From assembly GCA_045598105.1 (NCBI GenBank), contig JAZLLK010000053.1:1-39289 (forward strand): 39,289 bases of DNA, given 5' to 3'. Made by a program: the position numbers and the translations under genes. The notes under the pieces were generated by a model, which saw only the letters and a list, made by a program, of their open reading frames with translations, made no database searches and had not been told where the DNA came from. This document shows, piece after piece, positions 8,729 to 15,955 of this stretch. The first letter of the stretch is position 1, and every line of letters begins with the position of its first letter. The DNA comes from UBA1205 sp045598105 (GTDB lineage Bacteria > Bacteroidota > Bacteroidia > Bacteroidales > WCHB1-69).

Positions 8729-9583
8729 ATGAATAGAAGAATACCCGAATATTTGGTGATGAAAGCCACAAATACCAAGCTACTGGTGTTTGTTACACTG
8801 TTTTCGCTGGTATTCATTAATGTATATACACCCTTTGAGTATTCCACATGGTTTCACACCAGCAGTTCCACGCTACAGTTTGTATATAGTACCGTTACCA
8901 TAATTGGAGCAGTTATTATACTTATGCTCAGCAGAATACTTTTATACTATGTTAATAAAAGGAACGCTATTACCCATTTACAATACTATTTTTGGCTCAT
9001 AGGTGAAATTATACTTATAGCCATGGCCTACACGGCCTATAATGCATTTGTACTGCATGATCCCCGTGATTTTTACACCATATTTCAGCGTGCCATTATA
9101 TTCATACCGCTCATATTGTTTATTCCATATATAGTATGTTATTTATACTTTGCCCTTAAGGAAAAAGATATTAAAATACACGATATGCTCAATAAGGAGA
9201 AGGAGAATTTTTCCGCCTTTGACAAGGAGCCTGACGGCATTATTCATTTTAAAGATGAGAAGGACATGCTTAAGTTATCGGTAAAGCAGAATTATGTATT
9301 CTATTTGGAGGCGGCCGATAATTATGTGGACATATACTATATGAATAAGAACACGGTAAGTAAATGTATGCTGAGAAATAGTCTTAAAAGTTTGGAAGAC
9401 CAGCTGGCGGAATATAATTTTGTACGTTGCCATCGTTCTTTTATAGTAAACCTGAATAAGGTGAAGGTAATACACAAGGAAAAGGACGGTTTGTTCCTTA
9501 ATTTGGACCATGAGGGCATAGAAGACATACCCATATCCAAAACATATGCGGAAGACATTATGCGACTATTTTCACAATTATAA
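8729..9583 (+). CDS. Membrane-anchored LytTR-family transcriptional regulator
   Basis: A 284-residue protein with two parts. Residues about 12-150 contain four membrane segments (LLVFVTLFSLVFINVY; TIIGAVIILMLSRILLYYV; a segment around WLIGEIILIAMAY; IIFIPLILFIPYIVCYLYF). After a charged linker, residues about 172-284 form a LytTR DNA-binding domain with EAADNYVDIYYM, RNSLKSLEDQL and FVRCHRSFIVNLNKV, hallmark segments of the fold. There is no receiver domain, so it is not an ordinary response regulator; the membrane part may sense a signal directly or through a partner. It has a perfect -7 box and a tandem repeat upstream, suggesting autoregulation. Target genes are unknown; the divergent acyl-CoA ligase is the nearest candidate. 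Confidence 0.9.
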   Translation: MNRRIPEYLVMKATNTKLLVFVTLFSLVFINVYTPFEYSTWFHTSSSTLQFVYSTVTIIGAVIILMLSRILLYYVNKRNAITHLQYYFWLIGEIILIAMAYTAYNAFVLHDPRDFYTIFQRAIIFIPLILFIPYIVCYLYFALKEKDIKIHDMLNKEKENFSAFDKEPDGIIHFKDEKDMLKLSVKQNYVFYLEAADNYVDIYYMNKNTVSKCMLRNSLKSLEDQLAEYNFVRCHRSFIVNLNKVKVIHKEKDGLFLNLDHEGIEDIPISKTYAEDIMRLFSQL

Positions 9584-9598
9584 TCATATTTATAACTT

Positions 9599-9629
9599 AA
9601 AAAAAGCCTCGCAAAGCGAGGCTTTTTTT
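9599..9629. terminator. Bidirectional terminator between lytTR and alaX-like genes
   Basis: Stem GCCTCGC / GCGAGGC (9606-9612, 9616-9622) with an AAA loop, flanked by a run of A on the left and seven T on the right. It serves the convergent genes on both strands. Confidence 0.9.
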
Positions 9630-9638
9630 AACATTTTG

Positions 9639-10103
9639 TTATTCTAACAATTTGAATCTCACCCTCCATACTCCATTTTCATAGCTATGTGATATTATTT
9701 TAAATGGGGGTATTTCCGCTGTATTGCACACATGGGTACCTGCACAGGCACACACGTCGTACCCGCCCACGGTAACTATACGTAAGGTTTCGGTAGCATT
9801 TGCCGGCAACTTGCTCAAATCCAGCCCTGCAGGAAGATGCTGCCTATCGGCATACGATATGTTTACCGGCACATGCATGTTTATTACTTCATTTACTTTT
9901 TGTTCTATGGCTGCTACCTGTTCCTGTGTAGGCTCCTGAGGTAAATGATAATCGCATTTGCTTTTTTTACGCTCTATATGGGCGTTTTTGGAGCGTTCGC
10001 AGCCAAACATATTCACCATAGTACGGTTCAATATATGCTCGGCCGTATGCATGGGAGGGTATTCCTGCTTGTTATGCTCGTTTAATGTAATTTCCTGTTC
10101 CAT
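9639..10103 (-). CDS. Free-standing alanyl-tRNA editing protein (AlaX-like)
   Basis: A 154-residue cytoplasmic protein matching the second additional (editing) domain of threonyl/alanyl-tRNA synthetases. The two zinc-binding motifs are intact: HTAEH at residues 19-23 and CAGTH at 120-124 (Cys120, His124). Members hydrolyse Ser or Gly mischarged onto tRNA-Ala in trans. The length fits the short AlaX class, without the N-terminal glycine-rich barrel found in the longer class. The start MEQEITL is the only Met upstream of HTAEH apart from Met18. It is separated by about 130 bases from the upstream cluster. The exact tRNA substrate cannot be assigned from sequence alone. Confidence 0.85.
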   Translation of the reverse strand: MEQEITLNEHNKQEYPPMHTAEHILNRTMVNMFGCERSKNAHIERKKSKCDYHLPQEPTQEQVAAIEQKVNEVINMHVPVNISYADRQHLPAGLDLSKLPANATETLRIVTVGGYDVCACAGTHVCNTAEIPPFKIISHSYENGVWRVRFKLLE

Positions 10104-10147
10104 TATATATTATTTTGGTTTTGTACTCGCTTTATGTTTATTGTTAC

Positions 10148-10220
10148 ACCTGTTATAATGCGTAATACAGGTACTGCTACAATCGTACCTGCCTATGTGG
10201 CTGTAATTAAACGAGCCACA
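10148..10220. repeat. Two small inverted repeats between the PH-domain and alaX-like genes
   Basis: ACCTGT / ACAGGT (10148-10153, 10167-10172) and TGTGGCT / AGCCACA (10196-10202, 10214-10220). Neither is followed by a T-run. They may be operator or weak terminator hairpins; I see no TAnnTTTG box for the alaX-like gene here. Confidence 0.35.
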
Positions 10221-10236
10221 TGTATTGCACTGTATA

Positions 10237-10629
10237 TCAACTGTTTCTAATATGATTAACCTGCTCTATAAATTCATCCTGATGCCGCGGTGAAATAAGC
10301 ACATAGCCGCTTATTCCGTAATATATTGCTATTCGCTTAAAAGAGGCGGCAGGTGCACCCATCATACTTTTGGAAGGTGCTATTTTTTTAACGGATTTAA
10401 TAGGAATATCTTTATGAATTCCATATATATAGTACACTTTTAACATATCACCGTCTATTACATATTTACAGCTATACAGGCCTGACAATATAAGCAATGC
10501 TATAAGCAACATAAGCACTATATAGTACCAATGCGGTTCCTGTACAAAGTATATAATAAGTGGTGTAAACAATGCTGCTGCCAATATAAGCAATAGGATA
10601 ATACTTACTCTGGTTCTATACGTTTTCAT
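10237..10629 (-). CDS. Small membrane protein with bacterial PH-like domain
   Basis: 130 residues. Two membrane helices (about 8-28 and 35-52) are followed by a soluble domain of about 75 residues. Its pattern, YYIYGIHKDIPIKSVKKI, then SKSMMGAPAASFKRIAI and VLISPRHQDEFIEQV, matches the bPH_4 (formerly DUF1200) bacterial pleckstrin-homology-like family. That family usually has this helix pair plus PH arrangement; its ligand is unknown. It is the last gene of a four-gene minus-strand cluster, 27 bases after the lipoprotein gene. Confidence 0.7.
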   Translation of the reverse strand: MKTYRTRVSIILLLILAAALFTPLIIYFVQEPHWYYIVLMLLIALLILSGLYSCKYVIDGDMLKVYYIYGIHKDIPIKSVKKIAPSKSMMGAPAASFKRIAIYYGISGYVLISPRHQDEFIEQVNHIRNS

Positions 10630-10656
10630 AACTAAATATATATATACAATTACTCT

Positions 10657-11238
10657 TTAGGGTCTATCTGCAGGATATAGTTTAAAATATTGTTCTACAG
10701 CATTTTTTGCTGCTACTTTTTCTTCATTACTTAAATATTCATTATCCGCTAATGCTGCCACCCATTGTGGAGAACGAAAATAAGCTCTCATATTGGTAAT
10801 ATAATCATATAACATGCTTTGGGTACTATCAAGGTTTGCAATAAGCCAGCAGTTATTAACATATAGTAATTCTAAAGTATGCTCTTGCAAGCTTTTATCA
10901 TTGTATATGCAATTAAATTTTACTTGGGCTTTATTCCCATTCACCTGCTTACTTTGCACCTCTACATCCTTATAATCCTCACCATTACCTGACATGAAAT
11001 AATAGAGACGCTCCTCACTACCTATTCCTCCCGGATTATCAGTGGGTATAGCCCAAGCCTCTGCCAACAAAGAATAGTATTCCTGAGTATATACGCCTGA
11101 TACAGAGGTGTCCAATGCATGATTAGGTATACAAGCCACCAAATGTTCTATATATGCATTAGTAATATCCTTAGTGCATGAAAGCATAGTAATCACCGGC
11201 AAACATCCCATGATCATGCGTAAAAGGTTTGTCTTCAT
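10657..11238 (-). CDS. Putative lipoprotein of unknown function
   Basis: 193 residues with an N-terminal hydrophobic stretch ending in a lipobox (VITMLSC, Cys21), so probably a membrane-anchored lipoprotein. The mature part alternates helices and strands, with LLAEAWAIPT and a central beta-rich section (VQSKQVNGNKAQVKFNCIY, then HTLELLYVNNCWLIANL). This resembles the NTF2-like or DUF3828 type of small periplasmic domain, where a conserved Trp-Leu-Ile strand follows such a hairpin; I hold this loosely. It lies 43 bases downstream of the cystatin-like gene in the same direction. No catalytic motif is seen. Confidence 0.6.
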   Translation of the reverse strand: MKTNLLRMIMGCLPVITMLSCTKDITNAYIEHLVACIPNHALDTSVSGVYTQEYYSLLAEAWAIPTDNPGGIGSEERLYYFMSGNGEDYKDVEVQSKQVNGNKAQVKFNCIYNDKSLQEHTLELLYVNNCWLIANLDSTQSMLYDYITNMRAYFRSPQWVAALADNEYLSNEEKVAAKNAVEQYFKLYPADRP

Positions 11239-11281
11239 AATATTATATTTTTTACTTATAACAAAAAAAACTTGTATATTC

Positions 11282-11638
11282 TTAATCTTTTTGCACAGAA
11301 GTAAGTGTAGGACTACCTTGCAATGGTTTGTATATTACTATTATACATAATCCTGAATTACCTTTAACTTTATCGGTGTATTTGCATACAAACTTATAAT
11401 TTATGCCGGCTACTACCTGCGTAGCTACCTGCTGAGGTTTGAGTTTAAGGTTAAGCGTATCGGTTACCAGCCTGAACATAGCCATTTCTTCACTGCTCAC
11501 ATTACGCATGGAGCTATAGGCACCGCACATAATATGGTTTTTACCTTCCGGAGTGGTTTCATGATTACGCACATGGCTGCCACAGGCTGCCATGAGTACT
11601 ATTATACCGGCCATAAGCATATAATATATATATTTCAT
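11282..11638 (-). CDS. Cystatin/stefin-like lipoprotein (putative cysteine-protease inhibitor)
   Basis: 118 residues. A lipoprotein signal ends at LMAAC (Cys19). The mature part has the landmarks of a stefin-type cystatin in order: an N-terminal MCGAYSS (Gly39 in the place of the inhibitory Gly), an amphipathic helix (about 48-66), the first-hairpin signature QVVAG at 74-78 followed by INYKFVCKY, a strand (LCIIVIYKPL) and a second turn QGSPTL. Cystatins inhibit papain-family (C1) cysteine proteases by wedging these loops into the active site. Anchored to a membrane, it could protect the cell from its own secreted or host proteases. It lies seven bases after the thioredoxin-like gene. Fold assignment is by motif and order; inhibition is inference. 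Confidence 0.72.
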   Translation of the reverse strand: MKYIYYMLMAGIIVLMAACGSHVRNHETTPEGKNHIMCGAYSSMRNVSSEEMAMFRLVTDTLNLKLKPQQVATQVVAGINYKFVCKYTDKVKGNSGLCIIVIYKPLQGSPTLTSVQKD

Positions 11639-11645
11639 AGTTAAT

Positions 11646-12119
11646 TTATTTTAAAGTATGTACTGCCTGCGGGGTCCATTGCTGTAAGCATTCCTTTACC
11701 TTAACGGCATTATAGCTGTTACCCTCCTCCAGGTAGGCGGAATTTTGTATATGTATTACCTTTCCTTCTTCATTCAGCACTACCAGCACCGGAAAACCGA
11801 AACGGGCAGGATTACCCAAATACTGCATAGCCTGTTCGTTTTTATTGTTTTTGGAGTAATTTACATGTATATACACGTAATTATTGTTCACTATATGGCT
11901 TATGGAGGTATCGGCCTGTACAAACCGGGCAAACCTTATACACCATGGGCACCAATTGCCACCTACCTGACACAGCACATGCTTATGTTCCAAGGCTGCT
12001 TGGGCTGTTGCCGCGGTTATCTGCTGCATGGCATTGGCCGCTTCATCATACAAAGCAGACTGAGCTTCAACTACATAAATAAATGTACACATTACCATTA
12101 CTACCAACCATTTTTTCAT
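11646..12119 (-). CDS. Secreted thioredoxin-fold protein with CPWC active site
   Basis: 157 residues with a signal peptide (MKKWLVVMVMCTFIYVVEAQ). The mature protein has a thioredoxin-like core: a strand HVLCQVGGNW leading to the redox motif CPWC (Cys57, Cys60), FARFVQAD, a strand VYIHVNY, and the cis-proline region ARFGFPVLVVLNEEGKVI. The layout matches the periplasmic Trx-like subgroup (thioredoxin_7 / DUF255-related) in Bacteroidota, which act as thiol-disulfide reductants or isomerases. First gene of the cluster, with a -7 box TATTTTTG at 12143-12150. The adjacent cystatin-like and lipoprotein products contain several cysteines and could be its clients; that link is inference. Confidence 0.8.
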   Translation of the reverse strand: MKKWLVVMVMCTFIYVVEAQSALYDEAANAMQQITAATAQAALEHKHVLCQVGGNWCPWCIRFARFVQADTSISHIVNNNYVYIHVNYSKNNKNEQAMQYLGNPARFGFPVLVVLNEEGKVIHIQNSAYLEEGNSYNAVKVKECLQQWTPQAVHTLK

Positions 12120-12142
12120 ATTACTTCCTTTTTATTATGCTG

Positions 12143-12150
12143 CAAAAATA
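12143..12150 (-). promoter_or_regulatory. -7 box of the thioredoxin/cystatin cluster
   Basis: TATTTTTG on the minus strand, 23 bases upstream of the ATG at 12119. It fits TAnnTTTG. Confidence 0.6.
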
Positions 12151-12243
12151 CTAAAAAATAGCATATACGGCTCTATTTTGTTTTTTTCCCCATTTTAAGG
12201 GGCAAAAAAATTGACTTATAGGATAAAATTAAATAAAAAATGC

Positions 12244-12251
12244 TACTTTTG
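12244..12251 (+). promoter_or_regulatory. -7 box of the glf operon
   Basis: TACTTTTG on the plus strand, 29 bases before the glf ATG. It fits TAnnTTTG; no clean -33 element at the standard spacing. Confidence 0.65.
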
Positions 12252-12280
12252 CACATAGAAATTTTATTAAACTAAAGAAC

Positions 12281-13390
12281 ATGGCTTTTTACGACGTAGT
12301 AGTAGTAGGATGTGGATTAAGCGGTGCCACTTCGGCACGGCTGCTGGCTGAAAAAGGTTACAAAGTACTTATAATAGAACAAAAAAAACACATAGGCGGA
12401 CAAATATACGACTATAAAAATGATGCCGGCATTACGATACATCAATATGGGCCGCATATATTCCATACTAAAATAGAGGAAGTATGGCAGTATGTGAACA
12501 GGTTCAGTACTTTTTCTAATTTTCAGCATAGGGTGTTGAGTTTTGCCGAAGGCAATTTTGTAAATTTCCCCATTAACAGGCTCACGCTCAACCATGTATT
12601 TGGTATTAACCTCAGCACTGCCGAAGTAGAAGGCTTTCTGCAGCAGGAAGTAGCTAAGGCCACGTTTAACACTCCTGCCCGCTCCTTTAGAGATAAAATA
12701 GTATCACAGGTAGGAGAGCGGCTATACAGCCTGTTTTTTGAGCATTACACTGAAAAGCAGTGGAAATGTAATCCTGACGAGCTTTCTCCCGAGTTGGCAG
12801 GTCGCATTCCGGTAAGAAACAATAATGATTGCCGTTATTTTTCCGATAAATATCAGGGTATGCCTACCCACGGCTACACGGACATGATTAATAACATGAT
12901 TAATCATGAAAATATATCACTGCTTTTGGGGGTAGATTACCAAGCCGTAAAGTCGGAACTGCATCCACAACTTACCGTATATACCGGTGAATTGGATAAG
13001 TTTTTTGATTGTAAATACGGCAAACTCACCTACCGCTCAGTAAAATTGGATTTCCAAACCCTGGATCAGGCTCAATTTCAGCCGGCTCCGGTAGTGAACT
13101 ACCCTAATGACTATGATTACACCCGTATTACCGAATTCAAGTTGATGACAGGTGAACAATCGGCTAAAACCACTATTTGCTATGAATATCCCTCAGCTGA
13201 AGGATTGCCTTTTTATACCATGCCTAATAAGGAGAATGAAATATTGCGTGAAAAATACATGCAGGATGTAAAATTATTGGAAGAACAAGGCACACACCTA
13301 TTCATAGGCCGATTGGCCGAATACAAATATTATAACATGGACATGGCCATAGATTCGGCCATAAAACGCATTAACGCATGGATGAAATAA
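12281..13390 (+). CDS. glf: UDP-galactopyranose mutase
   Basis: 369 residues, the usual family length. The FAD-binding Rossmann start is VVVGCGLSGATSARLLAEKG, closed by the acidic VLIIEQ. Glf-specific segments follow: QYGPHIFHT, the KQWKCNPDELSPELAGRIPVR region, and NYPNDYDYTRITEFK. The enzyme interconverts UDP-galactopyranose and UDP-galactofuranose with reduced FAD in the cytoplasm, supplying Galf for surface polysaccharide. Its 3' end overlaps the GtrA-like gene by 13 bases, so the three-gene set is translationally linked. A -7 box precedes it and a hairpin terminator follows the third gene. Confidence 0.96.
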   Translation: MAFYDVVVVGCGLSGATSARLLAEKGYKVLIIEQKKHIGGQIYDYKNDAGITIHQYGPHIFHTKIEEVWQYVNRFSTFSNFQHRVLSFAEGNFVNFPINRLTLNHVFGINLSTAEVEGFLQQEVAKATFNTPARSFRDKIVSQVGERLYSLFFEHYTEKQWKCNPDELSPELAGRIPVRNNNDCRYFSDKYQGMPTHGYTDMINNMINHENISLLLGVDYQAVKSELHPQLTVYTGELDKFFDCKYGKLTYRSVKLDFQTLDQAQFQPAPVVNYPNDYDYTRITEFKLMTGEQSAKTTICYEYPSAEGLPFYTMPNKENEILREKYMQDVKLLEEQGTHLFIGRLAEYKYYNMDMAIDSAIKRINAWMK

Positions 13391-13818
13391 CCGAAAACAG
13401 CACTAAACAAAATATTATAAAGCGACTATACTACAAATATCGCAACTTTATACTATACGGCATTATAGGCGGATTTTGTGCCACACTGGATTTTGCAATA
13501 TTTTCAGGCTTATGTTATGCAAACATGAACCACCTGTGGGCCAATATTATAAGCACACATTGCGGTATATTTTGCAGTTTTTTCCTCAACAGGTCATACA
13601 ATTTTAAGGTAAAAGACAAAGCCGGCTTGCGTTTTTTGTCATTCTACATAGTAGGTTTGTTGGGGCTGGCACTCAGTGAAGGGTTGTTATTTGTAATGGT
13701 AAATATGGCCGGATGGAACAAATACATAGCCAAATTCATTACTGTATTTGTGGTGGCTGTATTTCAATTTGTACTCAACAAATTTGTAACTTTTAATACT
13801 TCAAAAAATGAACGATAA
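13378..13818 (+). CDS. GtrA-like membrane protein
   Basis: 146 residues with four membrane helices in the GtrA pattern: FILYGIIGGFCATLDFAIFS, then NIISTHCGIFCSFFLNRSYNF, FLSFYIVGLLGLALSEGLLF and an end reading FVLNKFVTF. The FFLNRSYNF and final NKFVTF segments are typical. GtrA proteins are thought to move or position polyprenyl-phosphate-linked sugars across the inner membrane for glycan modification. It overlaps glf upstream by 13 bases and the glycosyltransferase downstream by 11, so all three are likely made together. A flippase role is family knowledge, not proven here. Confidence 0.9.
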   Translation: MDEITENSTKQNIIKRLYYKYRNFILYGIIGGFCATLDFAIFSGLCYANMNHLWANIISTHCGIFCSFFLNRSYNFKVKDKAGLRFLSFYIVGLLGLALSEGLLFVMVNMAGWNKYIAKFITVFVVAVFQFVLNKFVTFNTSKNER

Positions 13819-14530
13819 ACTATATATAGTAATGCCTGCCTACAATGAAGAGGCTAACATAGAATCAGTAATAAAACAATGGCATCCCGTAATAGAAAAA
13901 ATAGGGAATGATTCCCGCCTGATGATAGTAAATGACGGCAGCAAGGATAACACCTATGATATTATGCTTTCCCTGCAGGAAAAATATCCGTATTTAATGC
14001 CTGTTACCAAGGCCAATTCCGGTCATGGGGCCACCGTATTGTTCTCCTATCGTAAGGCCATTGCCGAAGGTGCCGACTACGTATTTCAAACCGATTCTGA
14101 CGGGCAAACCAGTCCTGATGAATTTTGGCAATTGTGGGACAATCGTGATAAATATGATTTTTCTATAGGCGACCGTTCCCAACGTCAGGACGGATTTGGC
14201 AGAATAGTGGTTACCAGAGTACTACGATTATTAGTGTGGATAATATTCCATCAGTGGGTAAAAGATGCCAACACGCCTTTCCGCCTTATGAAAGCCGACC
14301 GCCTGAATGAAGTAATGAAAGTAATACCTGAAGATTTTTTCCTATGCAATGTAGTTATAAGCACTATAGCTCTTAAGTGGAAAGAGCGTTGCAAATGGTA
14401 TCCTATCACTTTTAAGCCTCGCCAAGGTGGTATTAACTCCATTAATTTCAAACGTATATTTAAAATAGGCATTAAAGCCATTGGTGATTTCAGATTAATA
14501 AACAGGAATTTGAAAGCATATAATAAATAA
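13808..14530 (+). CDS. Family 2 glycosyltransferase (polyprenyl-phosphate sugar transferase-like)
   Basis: 240 residues with the GT-A fold of the dolichol-phosphate mannosyltransferase/DPM1-like branch: IVMPAYNEEANIESVI at the start, LMIVNDGSKDNTYDIM, NSGHGATVLFSYRKAI and the metal-binding DSD in VFQTDSDGQ (residues about 94-101). DANTPFRLM is the acceptor-side segment. There is no C-terminal membrane helix pair of the GtrB type; the last 60 residues are basic and may bind the membrane surface. With GtrA it likely loads a sugar on a lipid carrier; with glf upstream the product probably joins a Galf-containing glycan. Donor specificity is unknown. Confidence 0.88.
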   Translation: MNDKLYIVMPAYNEEANIESVIKQWHPVIEKIGNDSRLMIVNDGSKDNTYDIMLSLQEKYPYLMPVTKANSGHGATVLFSYRKAIAEGADYVFQTDSDGQTSPDEFWQLWDNRDKYDFSIGDRSQRQDGFGRIVVTRVLRLLVWIIFHQWVKDANTPFRLMKADRLNEVMKVIPEDFFLCNVVISTIALKWKERCKWYPITFKPRQGGINSINFKRIFKIGIKAIGDFRLINRNLKAYNK

Positions 14531-14543
14531 TATAAGTTCACAT

Positions 14544-14583
14544 AAAAAAAAGAGCCTGTGAAAATTCATGAGCTCTTTTTTTT
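14544..14583. terminator. Bidirectional terminator between the glf operon and the efflux operon
   Basis: An A-run and GAGC pair with GCTC followed by a T-run; an inner TGTGAA/TTCATG stem extends the hairpin. It sits between two convergent operons. Confidence 0.75.
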
Positions 14584-14593
14584 ATTTCTCTTT

Positions 14594-15955
14594 CTATTCT
14601 GTCAACTGCTTATATTTTATGCTATTAATACGATATTCTATACGGCTGTCGGTAAGTTCGTCTTTGGCTTGTTTTAACAGGGTATGAGCTTCCAGCAAAT
14701 CGGAAACTGCTACCATACCGGCATTATAATAATCGTTTTCCATGTTATAATTGGCTTGAGCTTCTTCTACGGCTATACGTGCCATGTGAATACGGAGTTC
14801 ACTTTGTTGTACATTGAACCATGCCTGCTCGGTTTGCATATTCATTTGTTGCGTATAGTAGTCCTTATTATTATCAGCTATTTGTATATCATAATTATGC
14901 TTTTTTAGATTATATGATGCTTTATGCCAATCCGTAATAGGCAATTGTAACATAGCGAATACCAATGCATTACCTTTAGGATTATTAAACAAAGTGTGTC
15001 CGCTCACGCTACCGCCTATCATAAGTGAAGGCAAGGTAGCTCCTAAGGTCATTTTTTTCTTCAGTTTTTCGGCCTGCACAGCTACATCTAATAGCATAGA
15101 TTCTTTACGGGCTGCTACTGCATTTGCTGCCAATACAGGCTCTGCTATGTGTTCCATTACATCGGGTAAGGTATCGGTAAGATGCAGGCATTGCCAATTT
15201 TCACCTATAGATTGTGCCAAGGCCATTTTCAACAATACGATACCATCACTTACCTTTCTTCTATTAAGGGCACTCTCGTTCTTTTTCAATGACACCTTGT
15301 ACTGATCGTTAGGCATTATTAATCCTGCTGCCACGGCTTCTTTTACACTCTTCTCCAAAGAATCCAACAGCACATCCAATTCATCTAAAGTGGCTGTTTT
15401 TTCCTGCAATGACACTATTTGCCAATACAGGCACTCCACTTGCAGACGGACTTCGTCTTTTTTAATATCCTGCTGATATTGAGCTGCTTGTACGCCCAGT
15501 TGAGCCAGTTTGTTACCGTTATATATTCTACCTCCGGCATACAGAGGCTCGGTAAGCATTATATTACCTATGATGCCATGCTGTATAAGAGAAATATCGT
15601 TTTTATATCCCCACAAATACCCATACCCGGCTACCATAGTATTCAGTACCTGCCTTACCATGGCATTATCTATATCATCTATGGTAAAATGCAGCAAAGG
15701 ATTTACTGCATGAAATGCCAATGCCTGAGCTGATATGGTAGGAAAATACTCGGTAAGGGCAGCATTTTTTACCATTTGGGCTTTTTGGACTTCCATTTGG
15801 GCATTTTGGAGTGTAACATCATTATTCAAAGCCTTATTTACACAATCCTCCACGCTTAAATACAGCATGGTATCGGCAGGTTGTGCGTACAGGCGTGTAA
15901 GGCCTGTTAACATTATAAATATCCATATGTATGTATTATTTTTCATGGTCGTCAC
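14594..15955 (-). CDS. TolC-family outer membrane efflux protein
   Basis: 453 residues with a signal peptide (start ATG 15955, or the second Met at 15946, which gives a more typical MKNNTYIW start). Two repeated long coiled-coil segments, such as LSVEDCVNKALNNDVTLQNAQMEV and the C-terminal ARIAVEEAQANYNMENDYYNAGM, are the outer membrane efflux protein signature. It forms the trimeric outer-membrane channel for the RND pump. It overlaps the RND gene by 20 bases, so it is the last gene of the operon. The substrate is not deducible. Confidence 0.93.
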   Translation of the reverse strand: MTTMKNNTYIWIFIMLTGLTRLYAQPADTMLYLSVEDCVNKALNNDVTLQNAQMEVQKAQMVKNAALTEYFPTISAQALAFHAVNPLLHFTIDDIDNAMVRQVLNTMVAGYGYLWGYKNDISLIQHGIIGNIMLTEPLYAGGRIYNGNKLAQLGVQAAQYQQDIKKDEVRLQVECLYWQIVSLQEKTATLDELDVLLDSLEKSVKEAVAAGLIMPNDQYKVSLKKNESALNRRKVSDGIVLLKMALAQSIGENWQCLHLTDTLPDVMEHIAEPVLAANAVAARKESMLLDVAVQAEKLKKKMTLGATLPSLMIGGSVSGHTLFNNPKGNALVFAMLQLPITDWHKASYNLKKHNYDIQIADNNKDYYTQQMNMQTEQAWFNVQQSELRIHMARIAVEEAQANYNMENDYYNAGMVAVSDLLEAHTLLKQAKDELTDSRIEYRINSIKYKQLTE

